This document shows positions 34,217-43,597 of a stretch of DNA of 64,000 nucleotides, one piece after another. The notes under the pieces are model-generated. The model searched no databases. It worked only from the letters and a program-made list of their open reading frames with translations, and had not been told where the DNA came from. Source of the stretch: Candidatus Neomarinimicrobiota bacterium. GTDB lineage: Bacteria > Fidelibacterota > SORT01. Within the stretch, counting starts at the first letter, position 1. Every line of letters starts with the position of its first letter. Location of the stretch: positions 1 through 64,000 of the forward strand of contig JACZTG010000009.1 of the NCBI GenBank assembly GCA_022573815.1, read 5' to 3'. Made by a program: the position numbers and the translations under genes.

Positions 34217-35373
34217 TAGAACAGCTTAACAATCTTTGGGAGCGCGATAAGTTAACCGTTGCCGGCTTGATTAGCGGAACATCAATGGACGGCGTGGATG
34301 TTGCTATTACCGAGCTATCGGGAAGCGGGACAGATACAAAATGGGAGATAAAGTATTTCAACAGCTATCCCTTCGAAAACGATATGCGTGAGCAAATTAA
34401 AAATTCGATCGAAGGAGGAGCCGAAGCTGTTTGCCGGCTGAACTTTGATCTTGGAAAAGAATTTTCTGACTCACTCGGGAAGGCGTTGACAGAATCGGGA
34501 ATCCCGCCAAAGGAGCTGGACCTGATCGGCTCTCACGGTCAGACGATATATCACGCGGACGGACATTCGAGTCTTCAGGTAGGTGAAGCGGCGGTGTTAG
34601 CGGAAACCTTCGGAGTTCCGGTGGTAGCGGATTTCAGAGTCAGGGACATAGCGGCGGGTGGTAACGGAGCGCCGCTTGTTCCATACGTGGATTATATTCT
34701 TTTTGGGAAAGACGGAGGAAAGTTACTGCTGAATTTAGGAGGCATAGCCAATTTCACTACCATACCATCGCCATGCAATAGCCTTGATGATATTAACGCA
34801 TGGGATACAGGACCGGCTAATATGCTTATGGATTTAGCGGCTGAATCCATATCGAGGGGCGCTCAACGGCTTGACGGGGACGGAAAATATTCTGCTGCCG
34901 GAGAGGTAAACAGCAATTGGCTTTCAGAGCTAATGGATCATCCCTATATAAGTAAGCCGCCTCCAAAATCCACAGGCAGAGAGGATTTCGGAGAGGATTA
35001 TTTTAATTCGCTGATAGTAAAATTCGAAATCAAATCTGAAGCAAGCAAACTTGATTTTATAGCGACGCTGACCCGGTTCAGCGCTGAGTCCATAAAATTT
35101 AATTTCGATGAATATGCGAGCGGTGAAAATGGAATTACGGAAGTTATCGCAAGCGGCGGAGGAACATCCAACCCTGTTCTTATGGAACATTTGGGTAATC
35201 TATTTTCGCCTATGAAAGTAAAAATGATAGACGAATATGGTATTGAATCCGATGCGAAAGAGGCTGTTGCATTTGCCATTCTTGCGAACGAATTTGTTGC
35301 AGGAGCTGATTCAAACGTTCCCAATGTAACGGGTGCGTCAAGGCAGGTATTATTAGGAAAATTGACGATTTAA
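34213..35373 (+). CDS. anmK: Anhydro-N-acetylmuramic acid kinase
   Basis: This 386-aa protein phosphorylates and opens 1,6-anhydroMurNAc, the sugar released by lytic transglycosylases, giving MurNAc-6-phosphate for MurQ. GLISGTSMDGVDVAI at the N-terminus is the family signature. GSHGQTIYH and NLGGIANFT follow, and DTGPANMLMD carries catalytic and substrate residues. The gene directly follows the gene for the next enzyme of the pathway, with a four-base overlap, which strongly supports both assignments. Confidence 0.96.
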   Translation: MIEQLNNLWERDKLTVAGLISGTSMDGVDVAITELSGSGTDTKWEIKYFNSYPFENDMREQIKNSIEGGAEAVCRLNFDLGKEFSDSLGKALTESGIPPKELDLIGSHGQTIYHADGHSSLQVGEAAVLAETFGVPVVADFRVRDIAAGGNGAPLVPYVDYILFGKDGGKLLLNLGGIANFTTIPSPCNSLDDINAWDTGPANMLMDLAAESISRGAQRLDGDGKYSAAGEVNSNWLSELMDHPYISKPPPKSTGREDFGEDYFNSLIVKFEIKSEASKLDFIATLTRFSAESIKFNFDEYASGENGITEVIASGGGTSNPVLMEHLGNLFSPMKVKMIDEYGIESDAKEAVAFAILANEFVAGADSNVPNVTGASRQVLLGKLTI

Positions 35374-35392
35374 TTTAAGGAAGACGATAAAA

Positions 35393-36757
35393 ATGGAAAT
35401 TAATCCTTTTATTTTCAGGGAGTACGATATAAGAGGCGTCGTGGAAAAGGATTTTCCCGACGACGTAGTTGAAATTCTTGGTAAGGGTTTCGGCACTTAT
35501 GTCCAAAGAAAAGGGGTGGATAAAATCAGCCTTGGCGGAGATGTTCGCCTTACCACCAAACAACTGAAAAAAGCGTTCGCCAAAGGCGTTATTTCTACAG
35601 GTGTGAATGTGGTGGATATCGGAATAATTCCAACGCCTGTAAGTTATTTCAGTATATTTCGATTGAATCTCAAAGGCGCTGTTCAGATTACCGGCAGCCA
35701 TAATCCGCCGGAATTCAACGGCTTTAAGATGACTCTTTCCACCGGCGCTGTTTATGGCGAAGGAATTATGGCAATAAAAAAAATTATTGATGATGATGAT
35801 TTTGATTCGGGTGAGGGAACGGTGGAAGAGGCTGACATCACAGAGGATTACCGCAGAGATATTATAGGAAAAATCAAACTGAAAAAGAAAATAAAAATCA
35901 TAACTGACTGCGGGAACGGCGCAGGCGGGCTTGTGGCGCCTGAAGTCCTGCGAGCAATCGGGTGCGAAGTGGACGAGCTGTTTACCGAGCCGGACGGAAC
36001 TTTCCCAAACCATCATCCTGACCCTACGATAGAGAAATATATCACGAAGTTGATCGAGACGGTGAAAAAGGGGAACTACGATTTTGGTGTGGCATTTGAC
36101 GGCGATATGGACAGGATAGGTGTGGTGGATAACAAAGGTGAGATAGTCTGGGCGGATTATCTGATGGCTCTTTTCTCCGAAGAAATTCTCTCGAAAGGAA
36201 ACAGGACGATAATTTTTGATGTAAAATGCTCTCAAGCGCTTCCCGAGAGGATTGAGGAACTGGGCGGTACGCCGCTTATGTACAGGACCGGTCATTCTCT
36301 TATCAAGGAAAAATTGAGGGAGTTGGATGAGGGCTTTGCAGGCGAAATGAGCGGTCATATATTTTTCGGCGATGAGCATTACGGTTACGATGATGCGCTT
36401 TACGTGACTGCCAGGCTTGCTCGATTTATGTCCGAAAGGGAAGAATCGCTTTCAGAGATGATGGCAAAACTTCCAAAGTATTACTCAACTCCTGAAATGA
36501 GGTTGAACACTAAGGACGATAAGGCTAAGTTTGAGATTGCGCAAAAAGCGGTAGAATATTTCACAAAGAATTACGAATGTACGACGGTTGACGGCGTCAG
36601 GATAATGTTTGGAGACGGTTGGGGATTAGTACGGGCATCCAATACTCAGCCTGTAATAGTAGTTCGGTTCGAGGCGAAATCTCAGGAGCGTCTTGAGGAA
36701 ATTAAAGCGGAAGTCATAGGAAAACTTCAGGAGTTCGGCGAAATTGAACTGGATTGA
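35393..36757 (+). CDS. Phosphomannomutase/phosphoglucomutase
   Basis: This 454-aa alpha-D-phosphohexomutase has the four expected parts. The N-terminal FREYDIRGVV is typical, the phosphoserine loop is TGSHNPPEFNGFK, the metal-binding loop is DGDMDRIG, and the sugar-binding segment is GEMSGHIFF. The phosphate-binding RASNTQP loop is near the end. It interconverts mannose-6-P/mannose-1-P and usually glucose-6-P/glucose-1-P (AlgC/ManB type), feeding NDP-sugar synthesis. It starts 19 bases after anmK, and the GGAAGA site supports the ATG at 35393. A 334-codon open frame on the other strand is only a shadow. Confidence 0.93.
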   Translation: MEINPFIFREYDIRGVVEKDFPDDVVEILGKGFGTYVQRKGVDKISLGGDVRLTTKQLKKAFAKGVISTGVNVVDIGIIPTPVSYFSIFRLNLKGAVQITGSHNPPEFNGFKMTLSTGAVYGEGIMAIKKIIDDDDFDSGEGTVEEADITEDYRRDIIGKIKLKKKIKIITDCGNGAGGLVAPEVLRAIGCEVDELFTEPDGTFPNHHPDPTIEKYITKLIETVKKGNYDFGVAFDGDMDRIGVVDNKGEIVWADYLMALFSEEILSKGNRTIIFDVKCSQALPERIEELGGTPLMYRTGHSLIKEKLRELDEGFAGEMSGHIFFGDEHYGYDDALYVTARLARFMSEREESLSEMMAKLPKYYSTPEMRLNTKDDKAKFEIAQKAVEYFTKNYECTTVDGVRIMFGDGWGLVRASNTQPVIVVRFEAKSQERLEEIKAEVIGKLQEFGEIELD

Positions 36758-36781
36758 CCGGAGAAACCAAGCGAAAGGATA

Positions 36782-37762
36782 ATGGATTACAGTAATAACG
36801 AAACTCTGAATAACTATAAGAATGTCGTGGAGGATAAAATTGCCATTATCGCAAAATCTTCGCGTCCTTCATCTCTATACGATCCGGTAAGGCACGCCGT
36901 AGGGGGAGGCGGGAAACGACTTAGACCGGTTATAGTGTTGGCTGCCTGCGAAGCGGCAGGAGGCAACCCTGAAGATGCGATTGATGCCGCTGTTGCGGTT
37001 GAACTTCTCCATACTTTTACTCTTGTGCACGATGATATTATGGATAAAGATACCTTGCGCCGGGGAAGAGAAACGGTTCATAAGAAGTGGAATTCATCCG
37101 CCGCCATTTTAGCGGGAGACGCGATACTGGTACTGGCATATCAGTCCCTTATGCGGACGAAGGGCGATAAAATTAAGAGTATCGTAAATGTCTTTAACGA
37201 CGGCATTTTAGGCGTATGCGAGGGACAGGCATTAGACATAGAGCTGGAGCAAAAAGAGGAAGTTTCCAATTTGGAATATATGGAGATGATAGAGAAAAAA
37301 ACCGGGATGATGATAGCTATGGCTGCCGGAATTGGCGCAATAATCGGAGGCGCTGAAACGGATGATGTGGAGAAGTTCAAAGCATTTGGCTTGGAACTCG
37401 GCAACGCTTTTCAACTTCAGGACGACTATCTCGAAATAACATCCACTAAATCCAAAATGGGCAAAAGTCTCGGCAGCGATTTAGTTAAAGGAAAGAAAAC
37501 ATTTCTTCTTATTAATGCGCTTAAATTAGCTAATACTGAGCAGAATAAGGAGTTGTCCGCGATATTGAATAAAGAGGATATATTGAGAGTGGATTTGATT
37601 AGAGTAGGAGAAATATTTCAGGAGATTGGCGTGTTCGATCTCACGCGGAAGCTGATCGAAAAAAGTATCGCAATCGCATTATCAAATTTAGAGTTTATAG
37701 ATGTAGACGCCAGAAAGAATTTGGTGGAGATAACTGGTATGGTAGAAAGTAGGGAGAGTTAA
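36782..37762 (+). CDS. Polyprenyl diphosphate synthase
   Basis: This 326-aa trans-isoprenyl diphosphate synthase builds a C40-C50-type or shorter chain for quinones or the undecaprenyl pathway. GGGKRLRPV opens the conserved core. The first Asp-rich motif is LVHDDIMD followed by RRGRETVHKKW. The second reads LQDDYLE, with Glu where the usual motif has Asp. The residue five before DDIMD is Phe (HTFTLVHDD), which might limit product length; product length cannot be set from this alone. It overlaps the next gene by one base (TAATG). Confidence 0.92.
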   Translation: MDYSNNETLNNYKNVVEDKIAIIAKSSRPSSLYDPVRHAVGGGGKRLRPVIVLAACEAAGGNPEDAIDAAVAVELLHTFTLVHDDIMDKDTLRRGRETVHKKWNSSAAILAGDAILVLAYQSLMRTKGDKIKSIVNVFNDGILGVCEGQALDIELEQKEEVSNLEYMEMIEKKTGMMIAMAAGIGAIIGGAETDDVEKFKAFGLELGNAFQLQDDYLEITSTKSKMGKSLGSDLVKGKKTFLLINALKLANTEQNKELSAILNKEDILRVDLIRVGEIFQEIGVFDLTRKLIEKSIAIALSNLEFIDVDARKNLVEITGMVESRES

Positions 37763-38829
37763 TGAGCAACGGTTCCCCGGATATTTTGAAATTGAAAAAT
37801 GATTATGATAAGTCAGATATTTATGGCGTCATATCCGATTTGCCAAACCAGATGAGGGATGCGGCGAAGATTGCCAAAGAACTGAATTTTTTATTCGACA
37901 AAGAAAATGTGTCAAACATACTTTTTGCCGGGATGGGCGGCTCGGCAATAGGCGGAGATGTGGTGGGTTCATTAGTTGAAAGTGAATGTTCCATTCCCAT
38001 AACGGTAGTCAGAAATTACCGACTTCCGGGATGGGCAGACCAATCCACGCTGGTTATAATTTCAAGTTATTCGGGCAATACGGAAGAAACACTCTCGGCT
38101 TATAAAGACGCCCGTGAGAAAAAGTGCCAAATTATCTGTTCCACGACGGGAGGAAAGTTAGAGGAGTTGGCTCTCAGTGACAATCTCCCTTATCTCAAAA
38201 TTCCCAAGGGGCTTCCTCCACGTGGGGCGATTGCGTACGCCGCTATTCCCTGGCTTGTCATATTCGGTTCTAATGGGATAATTTCGGATAAAAGTCCGGA
38301 GATTGAAGATGCAGCCGGCCACCTTGACGATATGGTGAAAGTATATGGAAATCTCGAATCAGAAGAGACGAATATTGCCCTTGAAACCGCAAAGAAATTA
38401 AAAGGAAAATTACCCGTTATATATGTTTCTTCCGGTGCGTTTAGCGTTATCGGCAGGAGATGGGCAAACCAGCTTCAGGAAAACGCTAAGGTATTGGCGT
38501 ATTCAAGTGAACTGCCCGAAATGAATCATAACGAAATAATGGGTTGGCATCTAAAAGGGCAGAAGGATGTAGCGGTACTTCCCGTATTTATTTCTACTGA
38601 TATGTATCACGAGCGAATTAATAAAAGATTTGAAATTACGAGTCGATTGATAAAGGAAAAAGGTATTGAGCCGGTGCAGATTACGCTCACAGGAGAGAGC
38701 CTGATAACACAGTTTTTCACATTTGTGAATATGGGTGATTTTATAAGTTATTATCTGGCTCTTTTGAACGAAGTTGATCCCGAGCCGGTAGATATAATTT
38801 CTGACTTAAAAAAAGAATTAACCGTATGA
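37762..38829 (+). CDS. Bifunctional phosphoglucose/phosphomannose isomerase
   Basis: This 355-aa protein has two SIS domains. The first has FAGMGGSAIGGDVVGS and ISSYSGNTEET; the second has SSGAFSVIGRRWANQLQENAK and PEMNHNEIMGW, with the catalytic Glu and His. This is the short bifunctional PGI/PMI type known from archaea and some bacteria. It links fructose-6-P to glucose-6-P and mannose-6-P. Together with the mutase two genes upstream it supplies hexose phosphates for sugar nucleotides. It is the last gene of the sppA operon. Confidence 0.93.
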   Translation: MSNGSPDILKLKNDYDKSDIYGVISDLPNQMRDAAKIAKELNFLFDKENVSNILFAGMGGSAIGGDVVGSLVESECSIPITVVRNYRLPGWADQSTLVIISSYSGNTEETLSAYKDAREKKCQIICSTTGGKLEELALSDNLPYLKIPKGLPPRGAIAYAAIPWLVIFGSNGIISDKSPEIEDAAGHLDDMVKVYGNLESEETNIALETAKKLKGKLPVIYVSSGAFSVIGRRWANQLQENAKVLAYSSELPEMNHNEIMGWHLKGQKDVAVLPVFISTDMYHERINKRFEITSRLIKEKGIEPVQITLTGESLITQFFTFVNMGDFISYYLALLNEVDPEPVDIISDLKKELTV

Positions 38830-38843
38830 GGACTCAAAAGAGC

Positions 38844-38872
38844 TTGACTTGCATATTCGTTCCAAATAACTT
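38844..38872 (+). promoter_or_regulatory. Possible promoter for the bifunctional nuclease gene
   Basis: TTGACT (38844-38849), a 17-base spacer and TAACTT (38867-38872) lie in the 123-base gap before the next gene. The -35 box is good and the -10 box weak. Confidence 0.35.
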
Positions 38873-38952
38873 TGACCCCGACATTGAGAGAGGCGCGAAA
38901 ATGCAGATAAATTCGGATACCTCATTATTCTCAATAGAAAAAATAGGATTTT

Positions 38953-39528
38953 ATGGATTCATTAAAGGTTGAAATAGCAAAAATCTCGTTCTATCCCCCA
39001 AGCAAAGGATATGCCGTAATTCTTAAGGAAGTCAACGGCGAACGGCAGTTACCGGTTATTGTAGGCGCTTTCGAAGCACAGGCTATCGCATTGGCGATAG
39101 AGGGGATTGAAATGCCCCGCCCAATGACGCATGATCTTCTCAGTAATTTGCTTGTGACATTGGAAGTCGAGGTAAAAGAGATAGTTATCAATAAACTGGT
39201 GGAAGGAACCTTTTACGCTAAGATTTACACTGAATCGTTTCAATTTGGTGAACGGGAGATTGATTCCAGACCCAGCGATGCCATAGCCTTGGCATTAAGA
39301 ATGAACGCGCCGGTATTTGTCAATAAGAAAGTGATGAAAGAAGCGGGTGTGATTTTGGCTGACCAGGAGGAGATAGAGGAGTTTCATTTTGGCTCTGCCG
39401 AGGCGTCTAAAGGAACTTTACTTCAAGAGGAATTAGATAAGGCAATTGATGTGGAAAATTATGAATTGGCAGCGAAATTACGCGATAAACTAAATGCGCT
39501 CAACAGCATCGGTAAAGAAAATAATTAG
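38953..39528 (+). CDS. Bifunctional nuclease (BFN/DUF151) with a UVR motif
   Basis: This 191-aa protein has a BFN/DUF151 domain over about residues 1-135 (LPVIVGAFEAQAIALAIEG, PRPMTHDLL and SRPSDAIALALR). A short helical hairpin of the UvrB/UvrC (UVR) type follows at about 153-187 (ELDKAIDVENYELAAKLRD). BFN proteins have been reported to cut DNA and RNA in plants; the bacterial role is unclear. The UVR motif suggests contact with another protein. The ATG at 38953 follows AGGATT. The gene converges on rnc with a gap of about 20 bases. Confidence 0.88.
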   Translation: MDSLKVEIAKISFYPPSKGYAVILKEVNGERQLPVIVGAFEAQAIALAIEGIEMPRPMTHDLLSNLLVTLEVEVKEIVINKLVEGTFYAKIYTESFQFGEREIDSRPSDAIALALRMNAPVFVNKKVMKEAGVILADQEEIEEFHFGSAEASKGTLLQEELDKAIDVENYELAAKLRDKLNALNSIGKENN

Positions 39529-39549
39529 AAATAATTATCCTTATCTGAA

Positions 39550-40332
39550 TTATTCTGAATCCGCCTTAACAGCGGATTTTTTATTTAAGCTATCAATATG
39601 TTGAAGCGCTTTCTCCGCGGCATTTTGCTCAGCCTCTTTGAGTCTTTTCCCCGTTCCTCTGCCGAGAGGCTCATCGTTTAAAACTACTTCCACGTCAAAC
39701 ACCTTCGCATGATCGGGGCCTGATTGCCCCACAACTTTGTATTTTACGTTTCCCAGCGCATTCGCCTGAAGATATTCCAGGAGTCGGCTTTTATAGTTAG
39801 TTGTTTTTGCGTCATCAAAGGCTGAACCAAGATCAATGAGCAGCGTTTTCTCGATAAATTTTTCCGCGGATTTGTAGCCTCCGTCAAGATATATTGCGCC
39901 GGAGATCGCTTCGTATAAATCTGCTAATATGGAAGGGTTGCTCCCGCCGTCACGTAATTTTTCGTCAGAGCTCAGGAGCAGAAATTTACTTAATCCTAAT
40001 TTTTGAGCCAATTTCGCCAGGTTGCTCCCTTTAACAAGAGCTGATCTCGCCTCTGTCAACGGGCCTTCCTCTTTATCGGGGAAGTTTTCATACAAGATAT
40101 GTGAACTCACGAGTTCTATAACAGCATCGCCAAGAAATTCCATTCTCTGATTCGACGGATAGTTTTCTGCGACACTGAATGACCGGTGCGTCAAAGCTTC
40201 TCTTATTAACGATTCATCTCTGAATTTGTAATTGAGAATTTTATAAAGAGAATTAATATCTAAATCAGCAAGCGGGTCGACGGGTTTTTTTGTTTTGCGA
40301 TTTCTGCTGAATAAATCGAATAGTCTTTTCAA
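39550..40332 (-). CDS. rnc: Ribonuclease III
   Basis: This 260-aa protein cuts double-stranded RNA in rRNA maturation. The catalytic signature NQRMEFLGDAVIEL and the later Asp/Glu cluster (DLYEAISGAIYLDGG) form the RNase III domain (about 25-165). A double-stranded RNA-binding domain follows (about 175-250, with GRGTGKRLKEAEQNAAEKAL). An N-terminal basic region of about 25 residues is extra. The start is TTG at 40332. It is the last gene of the fatty-acid operon, twelve bases after fabF, a conserved arrangement. Confidence 0.95.
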   Translation of the reverse strand: MKRLFDLFSRNRKTKKPVDPLADLDINSLYKILNYKFRDESLIREALTHRSFSVAENYPSNQRMEFLGDAVIELVSSHILYENFPDKEEGPLTEARSALVKGSNLAKLAQKLGLSKFLLLSSDEKLRDGGSNPSILADLYEAISGAIYLDGGYKSAEKFIEKTLLIDLGSAFDDAKTTNYKSRLLEYLQANALGNVKYKVVGQSGPDHAKVFDVEVVLNDEPLGRGTGKRLKEAEQNAAEKALQHIDSLNKKSAVKADSE

Positions 40333-40344
40333 AAGCGAATAAAC

Positions 40345-41586
40345 TTACTCTGTATATTTTTTGAATACGGCTACGGAATTGTGACCCCCGAAACCAAATG
40401 TATTGCTTATTGCCACATCAATATCTTTTGATACGGCATTGTTAGGCGTATAATCCAGGTCGCACTCCGGATCGGGGTTGTCGTAATTGATTGTGGGTGG
40501 GATAATACCCTCGTTAATTGCCATGATACAGGCTATCGCTTCTATTGCTCCAGCCGCACCGAGCAGATGACCTGTCATTGATTTGGTCGAGCTGACTGAG
40601 AGCTTGTATGCATGATCTCCGAATACTGTTTTAATAGCGGCGGTTTCGTTTTTGTCGTTAAACTGTGTGGATGTTCCATGAGCGTTGACGTAATCAACAT
40701 CTTCGGGTTCTAACCCCGAGTCCTTCAATGCGATATTGATAGCCCTGACAGCTCCTTCGCCACCCGGAGCAGGCGCTGTGATGTGATATGCGTCTGCTGT
40801 GTTTCCAACTCCAAGTATTTCTCCATAAATATGAGCGTCACGCGCTTTCGCGTGTTCAAGTTCCTCAAGAACGAGAATTCCGCCTCCTTCGCTGATAACG
40901 AATCCATCACGATCCAATTCGAATGGTCTTGAAGCTCTTTCCGGTTCGTCGTTGCGAGTGGACATGGCTTGCATATTCATAAAGCCGGCAACCGCCATTC
41001 TGACTATAACCGCTTCTGAACCACCGGTTATCATAACATCGGCGGATCCTCTTTGAATCTCGTGAAGAGAATCTCCAAGAGCATGATTGGATGTAGAGCA
41101 GGCTGAGGTCACAGAATAGTTGGGTCCTTTAAAGCCGTGAATTATCGCAATCCTTCCGGGAGTGATGTCGGAAATGAGCATAGGTATGAAATATGGACTT
41201 ACCATTTTCGCGCTCTTATCGAGCAACCGTTCGAGCTGAGTTTCCCACGTAGTGAGTCCCCCTATTCCTGCACCCACAATAACACCGACGCGCTCTTTGT
41301 CTATATTCGTATCGTGCAAACCTGAATCTTCGATAGCCATTTCGGCAGCATAAATACCGTATTGAGTAAACAAATCCATTTTGCGTATTTCTTTCTTCTC
41401 AATTAATTTTTCGGGCTCGAAATCATCTATCTCTCCGGCAATTTTACATTTGTAATCGGTTGTATCAAATCGGGTTATAGGACCAATCCCACCCTTGCCG
41501 TTTTTGAGGGAATTCCAAAATTCGGCAACTGTTTTTCCGATGGGAGTAACAGCGCCCATGCCTGTTATGACTACTCTTCTACTCAT
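40345..41586 (-). CDS. fabF: Beta-ketoacyl-ACP synthase II
   Basis: This 413-aa condensing enzyme elongates acyl-ACP with malonyl-ACP. The catalytic Cys lies in VTSACSTSNHALGD and the two His in NAHGTSTQFND and SMTGHLLGAAGA, the Cys-His-His set of FabB/FabF. Length and ending (FGFGGHNSVAVF) are typical. The ATG at 41586 lies 48 bases after acpP, in the usual acpP-fabF order. Confidence 0.97.
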   Translation of the reverse strand: MSRRVVITGMGAVTPIGKTVAEFWNSLKNGKGGIGPITRFDTTDYKCKIAGEIDDFEPEKLIEKKEIRKMDLFTQYGIYAAEMAIEDSGLHDTNIDKERVGVIVGAGIGGLTTWETQLERLLDKSAKMVSPYFIPMLISDITPGRIAIIHGFKGPNYSVTSACSTSNHALGDSLHEIQRGSADVMITGGSEAVIVRMAVAGFMNMQAMSTRNDEPERASRPFELDRDGFVISEGGGILVLEELEHAKARDAHIYGEILGVGNTADAYHITAPAPGGEGAVRAINIALKDSGLEPEDVDYVNAHGTSTQFNDKNETAAIKTVFGDHAYKLSVSSTKSMTGHLLGAAGAIEAIACIMAINEGIIPPTINYDNPDPECDLDYTPNNAVSKDIDVAISNTFGFGGHNSVAVFKKYTE

Positions 41587-41634
41587 AAAGAGATCATAGC
41601 ATTAGTTGAGAGTAAACAGTGTTGGATTTGTGTG

Positions 41635-41865
41635 TTATTTATTTGAATCAATATAATTTACGAGATCGCCAACGGTGATGAGTTTTTCATAATCTTCTTC
41701 AGGCACTTCAACGCCGAACTCATCATCAAACGCGATCATCAGCTCCATAACTGATAGAGAATCAGCGCCTAAGTCGTCAATCAATGAAGCGCCGTCAATA
41801 ACTTCTTCTGCCTCAATTTCAAGCTCCTTGGCGATAATCTCTTTAACTTTTTCTGCATTGGACAT
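41635..41865 (-). CDS. acpP: Acyl carrier protein
   Basis: This 76-aa acidic helical protein carries the growing fatty acid on a 4'-phosphopantetheine arm attached to Ser36 in GADSLSVMEL. An exceptionally good AAGGAGGAA ribosome binding site precedes the ATG, in line with the high expression needed. Confidence 0.98.
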   Translation of the reverse strand: MSNAEKVKEIIAKELEIEAEEVIDGASLIDDLGADSLSVMELMIAFDDEFGVEVPEEDYEKLITVGDLVNYIDSNK

Positions 41866-41901
41866 ATTTCAGTTCCTCCTTATTATTAGGTCTTAATATT
41901 A

Positions 41902-42645
41902 TTACATTAGTAAACCACCGTCAACATTTATTACTTGACCGGTGATATAATTTGATTCCTCCGAAGCGAGAAAAAGAGCCAGATTCGCTACGTCTTCCGC
42001 CGTTCCAGCTCGGGCTAAGGGTATGTTTTTAAAAAAAGAATCTCTCGCGGCGTCCGTGATTGAATCTGTCATATCAGTCTCGATAAATCCGGGAGCGATT
42101 GCGTTTACGCGTATATTTCTGGAAGCTAGTTCTTTTGCTGCGGATTTGGTCAATCCAATTATTCCCGCTTTAGAAGCCGAATAGTTTGCCTGTCCGGCGT
42201 TACCGGAGATTCCGATCACCGAAGTCATATTTATAATGCAGCCCGTTTTAGCTTTGAGCATAGTGCGCGTTACGGCTTTCATTCCGTTAAAAGTGCCTTT
42301 AAGGTTAGTGTCAATGACATCATCCCAATCTTTTTCCTTAAGAGCCATAATTAAATTGTCTCTTGCGATACCGGCGTTATTCACAAGTATATCTATAGTG
42401 CCGAATGTATCAACAGCGAGTTTTATAAGGTCGCTGACGGATTCGTAATCGGAAACATCACAGACTTTCCATTCAACATCACAGCCGATGTTTTCCAATT
42501 TGGTTTTTACCTCTGCCAACAGTTTATCATTTGTTGCGGAGATGAAAAGGTTTGCGCCCTCTTGAGCGTACCGAAAGGCGATAGCTTTCCCGATACCCCT
42601 TGAAGCTCCCGTAATAACCGCCGTTTTACCTTTAAGAAGATTCAT
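41902..42645 (-). CDS. fabG: 3-oxoacyl-ACP reductase
   Basis: This 247-aa SDR enzyme reduces beta-ketoacyl-ACP with NADPH. TGASRGIG (about 13-20), NNAG and YSASKAG are present, and the C-terminus ITGQVINVDGGLLM is typical for FabG. Its start overlaps the fabD stop by 14 bases. Its place between fabD and acpP supports FabG over other SDR roles. Confidence 0.96.
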   Translation of the reverse strand: MNLLKGKTAVITGASRGIGKAIAFRYAQEGANLFISATNDKLLAEVKTKLENIGCDVEWKVCDVSDYESVSDLIKLAVDTFGTIDILVNNAGIARDNLIMALKEKDWDDVIDTNLKGTFNGMKAVTRTMLKAKTGCIINMTSVIGISGNAGQANYSASKAGIIGLTKSAAKELASRNIRVNAIAPGFIETDMTDSITDAARDSFFKNIPLARAGTAEDVANLALFLASEESNYITGQVINVDGGLLM

Positions 42646-43597
42646 CTAATTCAAAAATTCCCGTTAAATCTTTTAATGTATCAATGCCTGAGGAATTAAT
42701 CTCTTTGTTTATCCGTTTCATCAGACCTTGCAATACTTTTCCGGGTCCGATCTCCACAAAATCCGTTGCGCCGTCGCTTACCATATTTTGTACCAGGGGA
42801 TACCATTGTACCGGGCTCGTAATTTGTTTCAGCAGAGAGTCCCTGATCTCTTTAGGCTGGGTGAGCGGAGACGCCGATACGTTAGTGTAAACAGGAAATG
42901 ACGGGGAGGAGATTGAGATAGACTTCAATTCCTCCGAGATCTCTTCCACCGCGGACTCCATCAATGGAGAATGAAACGCTCCGCCGACGTTTAGTTCCTT
43001 TACAATCTTTGCGCCTTGCTCTTTAGCGAGCTCCATTGACTTATGAACAGATTCAACATCGCCGGAGACTACTAACTGGCCGGGAGAATTTAAATTTGCG
43101 ATCTTCACCACGCCGCTTCGGCTGACCTCAATGCATATTTTTTCAAGAGGTTCAAATCCGATACCGATTATAGCCGCCATCGTTCCGGGATTAAGTTCGC
43201 ATGCTTTTTGCATCGCTTCAGCGCGTACTTTAACGATCCTCAAAACATCGTTGAAATTCATTGCACCGGCTGCCGCATAAGCAGAAAATTCTCCAAGGCT
43301 GTGACCGGCTGCGTAAGAGGGCTTTAATCCTCTTTCAGAGAGTAAGGCGGTAACGGAGTAACTGTGAACGAAGATCGCCGGCTGCGTAAGGGAAGTTTGA
43401 GTCAATTTTTCAATCGGACCGTTAAAAGAAACCTCCGCAAGATCAAATCCCAATATATGGGAAGCTTCGGAGTAGATAGATTTTACAGATTCAAATTCAT
43501 CGTAAAGATCGCTTCCCATTCCAACATACTGAGATGCCTGACCGGGGAATATGAACGCTGTTTTTCCGGAGGGAAAATACAAATCTAATACGCCCAC
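42632..43597 (-). CDS. fabD: Malonyl-CoA:ACP transacylase
   Basis: This 321-aa protein loads malonate onto ACP. FIFPGQASQYVGMG opens the domain, GHSLGEFSAYAAAG carries the catalytic Ser, and GGAFHSPLM carries the catalytic His. The longest frame starts with GTG at 43597, overlapping fabH by 13 bases. A TTG at 43582 would remove five residues and the overlap and is an equally possible start. Confidence 0.96.
   Translation of the reverse strand: MGVLDLYFPSGKTAFIFPGQASQYVGMGSDLYDEFESVKSIYSEASHILGFDLAEVSFNGPIEKLTQTSLTQPAIFVHSYSVTALLSERGLKPSYAAGHSLGEFSAYAAAGAMNFNDVLRIVKVRAEAMQKACELNPGTMAAIIGIGFEPLEKICIEVSRSGVVKIANLNSPGQLVVSGDVESVHKSMELAKEQGAKIVKELNVGGAFHSPLMESAVEEISEELKSISISSPSFPVYTNVSASPLTQPKEIRDSLLKQITSPVQWYPLVQNMVSDGATDFVEIGPGKVLQGLMKRINKEINSSGIDTLKDLTGIFELDESS

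Noticed and set aside
35375-36379. 334-codon open frame on the minus strand
   Set aside because: It lies wholly opposite the phosphomannomutase gene, has no known domain, is rich in His/Phe/Tyr as expected for a shadow frame and lacks a ribosome binding site.
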